In this document: positions 44,824 through 53,682 of the stretch, piece after piece
Position numbering within the stretch: the first letter of the stretch is position 1
Layout of the letters: each line of letters starts with the position of its first letter
Assembly (NCBI GenBank): GCA_047626725.1
Contig: JBLHSG010000008.1
Location: 1-64,000 of the forward strand
DNA: 64,000 nt
Direction of reading: 5' to 3'
Source of the DNA: Ascidiaceihabitans sp034111945
Lineage (GTDB): Bacteria; Pseudomonadota; Alphaproteobacteria; Rhodobacterales; Rhodobacteraceae
Notes under the pieces: generated by a model
The model's input: the letters and a program-made list of their open reading frames with translations, nothing else
The model's database searches: none
Told to the model about the DNA's origin: nothing
Program-made: the position numbers and the translations under genes

Positions 44824-44841
44824 TTTCTGTTATGACAGAAA
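44824..44841. promoter_or_regulatory. Second operator copy, overlapping a start codon
   Basis: TTTCTGT-TATG-ACAGAAA repeats exactly the arms of the site at 44235-44252. It spans the ATG (44832) of the next gene. A possible -10 TACATA lies at 44814-44819, so a bound protein would block initiation of transcription at this internal promoter. Confidence 0.72.
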
Positions 44842-45320
44842 TAACTGACATTAAGGTAAAAACCAGAGCCATCTACTCCCCCAGAATAATCAGTGGGTTG
44901 TTGATTGGAAAACCCCGAAAACCCGGCTATCTGATTGATCCGGTTGCATTCTTTATCGCGTTGATTGCAGGCCCTGTGCTGGTCACTGTCGCGACATTCT
45001 GGCTTTTGTTAATCCCCGTTTTCGCACTGTTTATGGGGGGACCCATTTATTTGGTCGTCGGCACACCACTGCTGTTGATCTACCTGCGCCGCAATCAAGC
45101 AAGTGTTCATGGCATCGCATACCTTGCATTTATGGCAACACTTGTTCTGGCTGTGGTCGCAATCGCGGTAAGCATTGTAACCGGACTGTCGAACCAGTCT
45201 TTTGGAGCACCCATATTTCTAAGTTTTGCCTTGATATTTGCCCCGATCTGGGGGGCCGCTTTTGGCGCCATCTACCTGAAACTACGCCGCGATTTCTACG
45301 CTGTCGCGCGCCCCGTTTAA
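44832..45320 (+). CDS. Small polytopic membrane protein of unknown function
   Basis: A 162-residue protein with about four hydrophobic helices from residue 35 (PVAFFIALIAGPVLVTVATFW; PVFALFMGGPIYLVVGTPLLL; AFMATLVLAVVAIAVSIV; IFLSFALIFAPIWGAAFGAI), charged ends and no catalytic motif. TAGGAG precedes the ATG, which lies within the regulator's second operator. It is followed at 23 bases by another small membrane protein. Confidence 0.72.
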   Translation: MTEITDIKVKTRAIYSPRIISGLLIGKPRKPGYLIDPVAFFIALIAGPVLVTVATFWLLLIPVFALFMGGPIYLVVGTPLLLIYLRRNQASVHGIAYLAFMATLVLAVVAIAVSIVTGLSNQSFGAPIFLSFALIFAPIWGAAFGAIYLKLRRDFYAVARPV

Positions 45321-45342
45321 TGAGCAAAAAAGGAAAAGTCTC

Positions 45343-45687
45343 ATGTTCATTCTAACCCTGACTTACATCGCAGTTGCCGTTGGCGCATTGATCGCCTTGG
45401 CCCTGATGATCCTGAAAATTGGCCAGATGATTGGCGATTGTCCAAAAAGCAAAGGTGCGGCGCGGGCTGCCTCTGTGACCATCACCACCGGTTTTGCCGC
45501 GATTGGCGGGGGCGGGATCATGTTGATCGGTGCGGTCCTGCCAGTGTTTCCCGAAACCCCCTTTGCAGCCCTCATGTTTGCGCTTGGTTTTGCAGCGCTT
45601 TGCTTGGGGCTTGGGTTCACTCATGCAGTCGCGACTTTGCGTGCTGTGATCGCGGATGTTATGATCCCGACCAATAAGACTGCGTAA
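45343..45687 (+). CDS. Small membrane protein of unknown function
   Basis: A 114-residue protein with three hydrophobic segments (residues 4-25, 45-68 and 73-98) and glycine-rich helices (FAAIGGGGIMLIGAVLPVF). AAGGAAAAG lies upstream of the ATG. It sits between another small membrane protein and the desaturase, 50 bases before the latter. No family is recognised. Confidence 0.7.
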   Translation: MFILTLTYIAVAVGALIALALMILKIGQMIGDCPKSKGAARAASVTITTGFAAIGGGGIMLIGAVLPVFPETPFAALMFALGFAALCLGLGFTHAVATLRAVIADVMIPTNKTA

Positions 45688-45736
45688 CACGACGGGCGGG
45701 GGACACCCCGCCTTACGCACATCAAAGGAAGATCCT

Positions 45737-46546
45737 ATGGCACAAGAACCCACCCCGAACGGCATTGTCTGGCACGATCTAAGATCATTCAGCCGCTGGG
45801 ATTTGTTACGTGAATTGACCCTACCGCTGCCATGGATCGCTTTGTCATTTTACATTTATTCTACCGACATGTGGATGTTCGGCCCCATCGCCAGCTTTAT
45901 GTTTTTCCTGTGCGGATTGCGCCTAAATCACGAAGCGATCCACGGCAATCTGGGGCTAAGCCGGCGCGGTGACAGCGTTGTCATGACCACCCTCAGCGCG
46001 ATTATGTTGGGATCCAACCATGCGGATGCGTATTGTCATGTGCGCCATCACAAATTTAACATGGGCGACGGCGATATCGAAGGGCGCTGCGGGCGAATGG
46101 GGTTTTGGGAAGTGCTGCGGTATGGCCCGCGATTTCCCGTTGATCTGAACCTTGCCGCATGGCGCAGTGGATCGCGATATTGGCGCAAACGCGTTGTGAT
46201 TGATTGGCTTGCTATCTTTGTATTTGTCGCGATTTGCCTGATTTCTGGACAGCAGTTTTTGATCCTGCATCTTGGGGCAATGGTCGTTGCGCAATGTTTG
46301 ACCGCGCTGTTCGCCGTTTGGATTACCCATCAGGGCACCGAAAACAGCGATCTGGCCGGACGCAGCCAGCGCGGTGTTTTTGCCATCGCGGCCTACCTGA
46401 TGTTTTACCATCGCGAGCATCACCTGTTTCCACGTGTGCCGGTCAATAAACTGCCAAAACTGGCGGCGCGGCTGGATGCGCAAATACCGGGATACGCGGA
46501 AACTCGCAAACCTGTGGTGCCTTGGCTGGATCGTACCCGCGCCTGA
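45737..46546 (+). CDS. Membrane fatty-acid desaturase/hydroxylase family protein
   Basis: A 269-residue diiron membrane enzyme with all three histidine boxes: HEAIH near residue 63, HVRHH near 98 and HREHH near 218. Hydrophobic segments flank each box. It should introduce a double bond or hydroxyl into an acyl chain or carotenoid-like lipid; the exact substrate cannot be inferred. AAAGGAAG precedes the ATG. It appears to be the last gene of a unit controlled by the GbsR-like regulator, suggesting membrane-lipid adaptation. Confidence 0.85.
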   Translation: MAQEPTPNGIVWHDLRSFSRWDLLRELTLPLPWIALSFYIYSTDMWMFGPIASFMFFLCGLRLNHEAIHGNLGLSRRGDSVVMTTLSAIMLGSNHADAYCHVRHHKFNMGDGDIEGRCGRMGFWEVLRYGPRFPVDLNLAAWRSGSRYWRKRVVIDWLAIFVFVAICLISGQQFLILHLGAMVVAQCLTALFAVWITHQGTENSDLAGRSQRGVFAIAAYLMFYHREHHLFPRVPVNKLPKLAARLDAQIPGYAETRKPVVPWLDRTRA

Positions 46547-46637
46547 CGCTGCCCTTAAATCGTGCACCGCGCGCCCCATTTTCGCCCTATAGCTGTATGA
46601 TATTACCCCTAACAATCACACAGCTATGGGCAGGCAC

Positions 46638-47198
46638 ATGGGACCTTTCACAGCACTAAATTCAGTTATCGTGAACGCATTCAAATTCTCGGGGCGCGCA
46701 CCGCGATCTGAATATTGGTGGTTCTTTCTATGGGACATGGCGATTGGTTTTGTCGCCCTCAGCATTGATATCTGGGGGATTTTCCAAGCCGCCGCGGCAA
46801 ACACGGATTTTTCCGAATTGTCGCGAAACGCATTCGACTATTTGTTTGTGTATTGGATCGTGCTTAGCTTTTTCCCGCGCCTTGCAGTCACTATTCGCCG
46901 CCTGCATGATGCTGGGTTTTCAGGGTTTTGGTACCTGCTTTATTTTGTCCCGTTTGGCGCCATCGCGGTGTTCATTTTCACCCTGCTCCCATCACAAGCC
47001 GACGACACGATCTATGGCCCGCCGTGGTCGCCAACAGGCGGACGCACCCGCAAGGACGCCTCTGGAAAAACTCACAACCCGATGCAGGGCTACGCCTATT
47101 TGGAACAATCACGCCTCGCGCCAACCCCCGAAATGGTCGCCGCGCGCAAGGCGCAAGTGCGCGCGTTGTATGAACAACGGGTGTTGGGCCAGACCTAA
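46638..47198 (+). CDS. DUF805 family membrane protein
   Basis: A 186-residue protein of the DUF805 type: amphipathic start MGPFTALNSVIVNAFKFSGRAPRSEYWWFFLW, further helices near residues 35-60 and 80-130, and the characteristic AVTIRRLHDAGFSGFWYLL near residue 85. A C-terminal cytoplasmic tail of about 50 residues extends the usual family. An ATG 12 bases upstream is an alternative. It is convergent with gshA (four bases apart). Function unknown. Confidence 0.85.
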   Translation: MGPFTALNSVIVNAFKFSGRAPRSEYWWFFLWDMAIGFVALSIDIWGIFQAAAANTDFSELSRNAFDYLFVYWIVLSFFPRLAVTIRRLHDAGFSGFWYLLYFVPFGAIAVFIFTLLPSQADDTIYGPPWSPTGGRTRKDASGKTHNPMQGYAYLEQSRLAPTPEMVAARKAQVRALYEQRVLGQT

Positions 47199-47202
47199 AC
47201 GG

Positions 47203-48573
47203 CTAGTAGCTGTATTCGCCAAACACGCGTGTGATATCGCCATTCCAGTCGCCATTGTAGCGATCCAGCAGCTCATCAGCAGGGGTTTTACCTGTCTCGA
47301 TGCTTTCGTGCAGCGCGTTCAGGAAATGGGTTTCATCCGGCACCATGCCACCTGCCCCACTGCGCGCCCGTGCCTTTAGACCGGCATGGCTCAGCGCGAC
47401 AGCTTCGCGTGCGATATCGTGCATATTGATGCCATCGACCTTAGCCTGAAGCCCGTCAACAGAAGCGGCAACCCGCAACGCTTCGCGCTGTTCGGCTGTC
47501 CAGTTTTTGACCAGATCCCATGCACCATCCAGCGCATTCTGGTCGTACATCAGACCAACCCAGAACGCCGGCAAGGCACACAAACGACGCCACGGGCCAC
47601 CATCGGCGCCGCGCATTTCGATGAATTTCTTGATCCGCGCCTCGGGGAATGCGGTGGTCAAATGGTCGGCCCAATCTGACATTGTCGGTGTTTCACCCGG
47701 CAAAGCAGGCAATTTACCCTTTAGGAAATCACGGAACGACATACCAAGCGCGTCGATGTATTTGCCGTCGCGATAGACAAAGTACATCGGCACATCCAAC
47801 GCATATTGCACGTAACGTTCAAAACCCATGCCGTCCTCGAACGCCCAAGGCAACATGCCTGTGCGCGCAGGATCCAGATCGCGCCAAACACGCGAACGCC
47901 AGGATTTATGGCCATTTACCTTGCCTTCAAAAAACGGCGAATTCGCAAACAACGCAACGGCAACAGGCTGCAACGCCAAGGACACGCGCAGCTTTTGCAC
48001 CATGTCAGCCTCTGATCCGAAATCAAGGTTCACCTGAACAGTACAGGTCCGGCGCATCATGGTGGTGCCCATGGTGCCGACTTTTTCCATGTAGGCGTTC
48101 ATCAATTTGTAGCGCCCTTTGGGCATCAAGGGCATTTCCTCGTGCTGCCAAATCGGGGCCGCGCCAAGACCGATAAACTTCACGCCAATCTCGTCGCTGA
48201 TCTCTTTTACTTCCCGCAAGTGGCTGTTCACCTCGTCGCAGGTTTCATGGATCGTCTCAACGGGGGCACCGGACAATTCCAGCGCGCCGCCCGGTTCAAG
48301 CGACACGTTCGCGCCGTCTTTTTCCAAGCCGATCAGATGCCCGCCTTCGCGCACCTCGGACCAACCGTGGCGATCACGCAGACCACTCAACACGGCAACA
48401 ATTGAACGATCGCCCTCGAATGGCAACGGTTTCAGAGTGTCTTTGCAATAGCCGAATTTTTCATGCTCGGTCCCGATGCGCCAATCTGCTTTGGGCTTGC
48501 ACCCCTCGGCCAAATACTCGGCCAGCTGATCATGGTGTTCGATCGGCCCGCCGCCGGTTTGTGGAATGGACAT
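47203..48573 (-). CDS. gshA: Glutamate-cysteine ligase
   Basis: ATP-dependent first step of glutathione synthesis. The 456 residues belong to the plant/alphaproteobacterial GCS2 type: RIGTEHEKFGY near residue 32, SLEPGGALELSGAP near 91, TCTVQVNLDF near 175, PFFEGKVNGHKSWRSRVW, and FIEMRGADGGPWRRLCALPAFWVGL near 310. It is transcribed alone; the RsmE gene lies further upstream on the same strand beyond a small membrane-protein gene. Confidence 0.94.
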   Translation of the reverse strand: MSIPQTGGGPIEHHDQLAEYLAEGCKPKADWRIGTEHEKFGYCKDTLKPLPFEGDRSIVAVLSGLRDRHGWSEVREGGHLIGLEKDGANVSLEPGGALELSGAPVETIHETCDEVNSHLREVKEISDEIGVKFIGLGAAPIWQHEEMPLMPKGRYKLMNAYMEKVGTMGTTMMRRTCTVQVNLDFGSEADMVQKLRVSLALQPVAVALFANSPFFEGKVNGHKSWRSRVWRDLDPARTGMLPWAFEDGMGFERYVQYALDVPMYFVYRDGKYIDALGMSFRDFLKGKLPALPGETPTMSDWADHLTTAFPEARIKKFIEMRGADGGPWRRLCALPAFWVGLMYDQNALDGAWDLVKNWTAEQREALRVAASVDGLQAKVDGINMHDIAREAVALSHAGLKARARSGAGGMVPDETHFLNALHESIETGKTPADELLDRYNGDWNGDITRVFGEYSY

Positions 48574-48633
48574 ATAGATGCTCCGAAGTGGTTGGCGTTG
48601 GACGTTTAGGGATGGTGCGAATTTAAAGGACTG

Positions 48634-49161
48634 TCAATGCAGCCGGACGTGTGCGGGGCGCAACGGACTACGTTCCCAGATCACAACTGCTTGATGTTCT
48701 GAGGTGTTCATTTCGCTGAGCATTCGTTCTGTGCGCAAGCCCGGCAACGTCGCAAAGGCATCGAACAACGCGTCCGATCCTGCCGCATTCACAGGGATCA
48801 ACAAGGCCGGTGTTCCGGGGGAATCAAGACGCCAATGCGCAGGTTTCAGGTTTCGATCCAACGTCAGCCGTTCCATATCAGCCAAGGCCGTGGCCCCGCC
48901 CGTTAATGGCCCGAAATAGGTGATCTGCCCTTCGTCAACTTGCACAGCCCCGGCCCCGTTGTCTTGGGTGCGAAAACGCGCGCGCTGAATGCCGATCAGA
49001 ATGAAAATCACGCCAATGATGACAACGGGATAGCCCAAGAATTGCAACAATCCCGGACGGCCAAAAACCCAAATCAGGCCAAGGATTACAACGGCAATCC
49101 CGACCAAAGATTCGCGCCAACGCCGTATCGCACGGGCGGCATCCGGGCGGATGAAATTCAT
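48634..49161 (-). CDS. Membrane protein of unknown function
   Basis: A 175-residue protein with two adjacent hydrophobic helices (residues 18-35, SLVGIAVVILGLIWVFG, and 40-58, FLGYPVVIIGVIFILIGI) and a C-terminal soluble domain of about 110 residues (VQVDEGQITYFGPLTGGATALADMERL) with beta-strand character like a bacterial PH domain. It lies between rsmE and gshA on the same strand, with gaps of 46 and 60 bases. No function is recognised. Confidence 0.68.
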   Translation of the reverse strand: MNFIRPDAARAIRRWRESLVGIAVVILGLIWVFGRPGLLQFLGYPVVIIGVIFILIGIQRARFRTQDNGAGAVQVDEGQITYFGPLTGGATALADMERLTLDRNLKPAHWRLDSPGTPALLIPVNAAGSDALFDAFATLPGLRTERMLSEMNTSEHQAVVIWERSPLRPAHVRLH

Positions 49162-49207
49162 GTCGTGCCCCTTGTGGTTTCTTGATGCTGTCGATTGATT
49201 AAAACTG

Positions 49208-49930
49208 TCATTTCCAGTCCCCCAACGCGCGTTGCCACAGGGTCATTGCCGCCACTGCCGCAGTGTCCGCTCGCAAAATGCGCGGGCCTAGTTGCGCCAC
49301 ATGAGTACAACTCATGGCGCGCAGTTTGTTGCGTTCGCGATCAGAAAAACCACCCTCGGGGCCAATGAAAATCGCCCACGGGCCCGCATCACCGGAAAAC
49401 GGCATCGGCGCATCCTCTGCTGTGGCTTCGTCACAAAACATGATCTTGCGGGTCGAATCCCAATCCGCCAACAGTCGGTCGAATTTAACCAAGTCCGTCA
49501 GCTCAGGCACAAACGTCCCTCCACATTGTTCCGCCGCTTCTACCGCATGCGCCTGCAAACGATCGCGCTGGATACGGCTGAAATTGGTGTACTCGGTCTG
49601 CATCGGCATAATCCGCGCCGCGCCCATTTCAGCCGCCTTTTCGACGATAAAATCGGTGCGTGCTTTTTTAATCGGGGCAAAGATCAACCACAGGTCCGGC
49701 GGCATTTGCAGCGGCTTGGTCTGCGCGCTGATGTTTAGTTCACCACCGCGTTTGCCCGCCTGCACCACATCAGCCAAAAATTCACCGTTTAGCCCGTCAA
49801 AAATCAACACCTGCGCACCGATCTTTAGGCGCATCACACCAAACAAATAATGCGCTTGGGCTTGCGTCAAAGTCACCGATTGCCCCGAGGCCAGTGGTTC
49901 GTTTATGTAAAGGCGGATCTTAGCTGTCAT
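49208..49930 (-). CDS. rsmE: 16S rRNA m3U1498 methyltransferase
   Basis: SPOUT-class SAM methyltransferase of 240 residues. The N-terminal PUA-like part (RLYINEPLASG...AQAHYLFGVMRL) is followed by the knot region: LIFAPIKKARTDFIVEKAAEMG, IFIGPEGGFSDRERN near residue 190 and LGPRILRADTAAVAAM near 216. The upstream in-frame extension is not part of the gene. Its start codon lies only 11 bases from the divergent ubiA ATG and there is no clear Shine-Dalgarno. Confidence 0.94.
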   Translation of the reverse strand: MTAKIRLYINEPLASGQSVTLTQAQAHYLFGVMRLKIGAQVLIFDGLNGEFLADVVQAGKRGGELNISAQTKPLQMPPDLWLIFAPIKKARTDFIVEKAAEMGAARIMPMQTEYTNFSRIQRDRLQAHAVEAAEQCGGTFVPELTDLVKFDRLLADWDSTRKIMFCDEATAEDAPMPFSGDAGPWAIFIGPEGGFSDRERNKLRAMSCTHVAQLGPRILRADTAAVAAMTLWQRALGDWK

Positions 49931-49941
49931 GGACACTACAT

Positions 49942-50904
49942 ATGCAAGACAATTCCCCAGTACCAGATGGACAAGTCGCAGATGCGGTAAAAGACAACTG
50001 GGTGGACGTTTGGGCACCCGCTGCAACCCGCCCCTATTTGCGCCTGTCACGTGCGGATCGCCCCATTGGAACGTGGTTGCTTTTGCTGCCGTGTTGGTGG
50101 GGTTTGATGCTGGCAATGTTGTATGACGGACGTGCCGGCTGGGGAGATTTATGGATCGCTGTGGGCTGCGCAGCAGGTGCGTGGTTAATGCGTGGCGCAG
50201 GCTGTACGTGGAACGATTTTGCCGACCGTGATATTGACGCTTTGGTGGAACGCACGCGGTCACGCCCGCTCCCGTCAGGGCAGGTCAACGGCACAGGCAC
50301 ATTGATCTGGATGGCGACCCAAGCGTTGATTTCATTTGCTATTTTACTAACATTCAACGGTGCTGCGATCATTCTAGGCATCCTCGCGTTGCTGCCTGTT
50401 TGCATTTACCCCTTTGCCAAACGGTTCACGTGGTGGCCCCAGGTGTTCCTTGGCTTGGCGTTCAATTGGGGGGCGTTACTGGCATGGACCGCGCACACGG
50501 GATCATTGGATGCACCGGCTGTTGTATTGTATTTGGCAGGCATCGCATGGACCCTGTTTTACGACACGATCTACGCCCATCAAGACACCGAAGACGACGC
50601 CATGATCGGGGTCAAATCCACCGCGCGATTGTTTGCTGAAAAAACCCCTGACTGGTTGCGCCGTTTTCTTGCAGCCACGGTCGGATTAATGGGGATTGCC
50701 GTGATTTTTGCAGTTCTACCCACCGGATCACCCTTGGCGATGGTCGCCGCGTTGGCGGCCCCTTGGGCGATGGGGTGGCACATGGCATGGCAGCTGCGCG
50801 GGCTAGATATCAACGATCCAGCCAAATGCTTACAACTTTTTCGTGCAAATCGCGACACTGGCATGATTCCGCTGGTCTTTTTTGGGCTAGCTCTATTGCT
50901 TTGA
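49942..50904 (+). CDS. ubiA: 4-hydroxybenzoate polyprenyltransferase
   Basis: Integral membrane prenyltransferase attaching the polyprenyl chain to 4-hydroxybenzoate in ubiquinone synthesis. The 320 residues include the first aspartate motif GCTWNDFADRDIDALVERTRSRPLPSG near residue 93 and the second, YDTIYAHQDTEDDAMIGVKST near 212, among eight or nine helices. It uses the product of the polyprenyl synthase at 9250-10263. The ATG has no recognisable ribosome-binding site. Confidence 0.93.
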   Translation: MQDNSPVPDGQVADAVKDNWVDVWAPAATRPYLRLSRADRPIGTWLLLLPCWWGLMLAMLYDGRAGWGDLWIAVGCAAGAWLMRGAGCTWNDFADRDIDALVERTRSRPLPSGQVNGTGTLIWMATQALISFAILLTFNGAAIILGILALLPVCIYPFAKRFTWWPQVFLGLAFNWGALLAWTAHTGSLDAPAVVLYLAGIAWTLFYDTIYAHQDTEDDAMIGVKSTARLFAEKTPDWLRRFLAATVGLMGIAVIFAVLPTGSPLAMVAALAAPWAMGWHMAWQLRGLDINDPAKCLQLFRANRDTGMIPLVFFGLALLL

Positions 50905-50977
50905 TTGAAACGCCGCGCCAAGGGGCGTATCACCACATTAGGCCAGTGTCGGCCCCAAAAACGAGCCCAATGAACAT

Positions 50978-52909
50978 ATGCGTTTATCTTCGATCATAGC
51001 AGTTGCTTGTACCTTTGCCGCGGCGGCCGGCGTGTCACTGGTGGCGGCCAATTTCTCGGTCAAGCTGGTCGAGGAAACTTCGGAAATCGGGGTGCGTCAG
51101 GCGCTAGACAACGCTGAAATGCCATGGGCCGAAGTCGAAGCAGACGGCCTGCAAGTCACCTTAGACGGAATCGCGCCCACAGAGGCACGCCGCTTTGCCG
51201 CCCTTAGCACCGCAGGCACCGTCGTGGATGCAGCCCGCGTCATTGATAACATGCAGGTCGAATCCGTCGCCGCCATCGCGCCTCCACGGTTTTCCGCAGA
51301 AATTTTGCGCAACGATTCTGGCGTGTCGATCATCGGATTGATCCCGACTGACACCGATAAATCCGAAATCATCGACCGCTTTGCCGCGATGAGTAGCGGT
51401 GCAAAAGTCACCGACCTGATCGAAAGCGCTGACTATCCAACGCCCGACGGGTGGGAAGACGCGCTGGCCTTTGCCTTGACCGCAATGGAACAATTGCCGC
51501 GATCCAAAGTATCGGTCAAACCCGGCCGCGTTGCGATCACAGCCATTTCAGACAGCGCAATTGCCAAGGCAAAGTTGGAAAAAAACCTGAAACGCGCGGC
51601 CCCTCCGGGTTTGCAACTGACATTGGTTATTTCGGCCCCTCGCCCCGTGATTACGCCGTTCACTTTGCGGTTTTTGATCGACGAACAAGGCGCACGATTT
51701 GACGCGTGTTCCGCAGACACCGAAGTCGCCAAGGCCAGCATTTTACAATCGGCGTCGGCCGCTGGTTTGACCGGCGCTGACACGTGCACCGTTGGCATGG
51801 GTGTGCCCAGCCCGAAATGGGCACAAGCCGTCGACAAAAGCATCGCTGCACTCGCCGAAATTGGCGGTGGATCGGTCACAATTTCTGACGCTGACATCAC
51901 CCTGATCGGGGTCGAAGGCGTCGCGCAGGGCGAATTCGATCGCATCGTTGGCGAATTGGACAACGACCTTCCCGAAGTGTTCGCATTGTACGCAAAGTTG
52001 CCTGAAACCGTCGATCCGAACCAAGGCATTCCAGAATTCATCGCGACCCTGAGCCCCGAAGGCCAAGTGCAATTGCGCGGTCGACTGGCCGATGACAACA
52101 TGCGCACAATCGCCAACAGCTACGCCCAAGCAAGGTTTGGATCTGACCGTGTTCACGTCGCCACCCGCGCCGTCGATGGCCTGCCAAACGACTGGATCAC
52201 GCGGGTTTTAACGGGCCTTGAGGCGTTGTCTTCGTTGAACAACGGCGCGCTGACCGTCTCACCAACGTCGGTGACCCTGCGCGGCAACACCGGAAACGAA
52301 AGCGCAAGCGCGGATATTGCGACGCTCTTGGCCTCGAAACTGGGCGAAGCAGAAGCGTTCAAAATCGATGTGACCTACCAGAAAAAACTGGACCCAGTCG
52401 CAGGCCTGCCCACCCCCGCCGAATGTGAGGCAGAGATTGGATCGATCCTGACCACTGGCAAGATTGCGTTTGAACCTGGCAGTGCCACAATCGATGCAGG
52501 CGCGCTGGGAACGATGGATGATATCGCCGAAACGCTTAAGAAATGTGGTGATTTGCTGCTGGAAATCCAAGGACACACGGACAGCCAAGGCCGCGAAGAA
52601 ATGAACCTTGCCCTGTCGCAAAGCCGTGCGCAATCGGTCCTGAACGAATTGCGCGCACGTCGTGTTTTGACCGCATCATTCACCGCCAAAGGCTACGGCG
52701 AGGCCCGCCCGATCGAAGACAACGACTCTGCTGATGGCCGCGAAGCAAACCGTCGCATCGAATTCCGTTTGATCCGCCCAACACCATCTGCACCAGAAGG
52801 CGAAACAACGCTGGAAACTATCGCAAATACAAGCGATACAGAGGGAAATTCAGGCACGTCTGACGATGGGGCCGCGGCGCAAGAAGGAACAACAGATGAG
52901 CAGAACTGA
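50978..52909 (+). CDS. OmpA-family envelope protein with BON-like repeats
   Basis: A 643-residue protein with an N-terminal membrane anchor or signal (SIIAVACTFAAAAGVSLVAANF). A long periplasmic region of repeated alpha-beta units follows (DGLQVTLDGIAPTEARRFA; SGVSIIGLIPTDTDKSEII; GRVAITAISDSAIAKAKLE), which look like BON domains. A C-terminal OmpA-like peptidoglycan-binding domain occupies about residues 475-600 (GKIAFEPGSATIDA; EIQGHTDSQGREEMNLALSQSRAQSV; GYGEARPIEDN). An acidic Ser/Thr/Glu-rich tail ends the protein. It likely bridges the envelope and peptidoglycan. The next gene starts inside its 3' end. Confidence 0.85.
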   Translation: MRLSSIIAVACTFAAAAGVSLVAANFSVKLVEETSEIGVRQALDNAEMPWAEVEADGLQVTLDGIAPTEARRFAALSTAGTVVDAARVIDNMQVESVAAIAPPRFSAEILRNDSGVSIIGLIPTDTDKSEIIDRFAAMSSGAKVTDLIESADYPTPDGWEDALAFALTAMEQLPRSKVSVKPGRVAITAISDSAIAKAKLEKNLKRAAPPGLQLTLVISAPRPVITPFTLRFLIDEQGARFDACSADTEVAKASILQSASAAGLTGADTCTVGMGVPSPKWAQAVDKSIAALAEIGGGSVTISDADITLIGVEGVAQGEFDRIVGELDNDLPEVFALYAKLPETVDPNQGIPEFIATLSPEGQVQLRGRLADDNMRTIANSYAQARFGSDRVHVATRAVDGLPNDWITRVLTGLEALSSLNNGALTVSPTSVTLRGNTGNESASADIATLLASKLGEAEAFKIDVTYQKKLDPVAGLPTPAECEAEIGSILTTGKIAFEPGSATIDAGALGTMDDIAETLKKCGDLLLEIQGHTDSQGREEMNLALSQSRAQSVLNELRARRVLTASFTAKGYGEARPIEDNDSADGREANRRIEFRLIRPTPSAPEGETTLETIANTSDTEGNSGTSDDGAAAQEGTTDEQN

Positions 52910-53225
52910 GTTTGTCATTGCTACGGCGATCATTCTGTTTGTTGCGTTTTGCCTTGGCTGGTTTGCCAACTGGCTGATCCACCGCTTTACCCGTGTGGCG
53001 GCCGGCGATGTGGCCGAATTGGACCGCATGAGCCAAGAGCTGCATGAAGCCGAAGAAACCCGCGACCAAGCGATCACATATTTGCAGCAACGCGAGGCAG
53101 AACTGACCAACCAATTAAGCCAAACCGAAGCTGAATTGCGCGCGGCGATGGATGGTTTGCGCGATGCACGTCACGAGACGGAAGAAATGCGCGGCTATAT
53201 CGAGCGCGTTAATCAAGGCAGCTAA
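52896..53225 (+). CDS. Small membrane-anchored coiled-coil protein
   Basis: A 109-residue protein with one N-terminal transmembrane helix (FVIATAIILFVAFCLGWFANWLI) and a long charged coiled coil to the C-terminus (ELDRMSQELHEAEETRDQAI...). It overlaps the OmpA-like gene by 14 bases and AAGGA lies within the end of that gene, so the two are co-translated. It may act as an inner-membrane partner of the OmpA-like protein; this is inference. Confidence 0.78.
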   Translation: MSRTEFVIATAIILFVAFCLGWFANWLIHRFTRVAAGDVAELDRMSQELHEAEETRDQAITYLQQREAELTNQLSQTEAELRAAMDGLRDARHETEEMRGYIERVNQGS

Positions 53226-53235
53226 CAGTCAGTGG

Positions 53236-53679
53236 TTACCACCGCTTTAGCGCGTCTTCGTCCTCGGCCCGGGCAGCAACCCAATCAGTGCTTTTCGCCG
53301 TAATTTCACGCTTCCAAAACGGGGCGCGCGATTTTAGGTAATCCATCAAATATTCCGCAGCCTCAAACGCGTCTTTGCGATGACGTGACGCTGTGGCGAC
53401 CATCATGATCATTTCGCCCGGAACAAGGCGTCCAAAACGGTGAATGACCAGCGCATCCCCCAACGACCAGCGAGTCATGGCGTCTTGGGCAATTTCACGC
53501 AGCGCGGCTTCGGTCATGCCGGGGTAATGTTCGATTTCCATGGCCTGCAACGGATCATCAGGAAGATCGCGCACGATACCGGTAAAGGTCACGATAGCGC
53601 CCATGTCACGGTGCCCAGCGGCAAAACTTGCGGTTTCTGCGCCCAGATCAAATGCCGGTTCTTGCACCGAAATGCGCAT
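53236..53679 (-). CDS. moaE: Molybdopterin synthase catalytic subunit MoaE
   Basis: Large subunit of MPT synthase, 147 residues. Motifs: GAIVTFTGIVRD near residue 28, MEIEHYPGMTEAALREI near 48, VIHRFGRLVPGEMIMMVATASRHR near 80 and the C-terminal PFWKREI (active-site Lys) near 120. moaD lies immediately upstream with a three-base gap. Confidence 0.94.
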   Translation of the reverse strand: MRISVQEPAFDLGAETASFAAGHRDMGAIVTFTGIVRDLPDDPLQAMEIEHYPGMTEAALREIAQDAMTRWSLGDALVIHRFGRLVPGEMIMMVATASRHRKDAFEAAEYLMDYLKSRAPFWKREITAKSTDWVAARAEDEDALKRW

Positions 53680-53682
53680 CGT

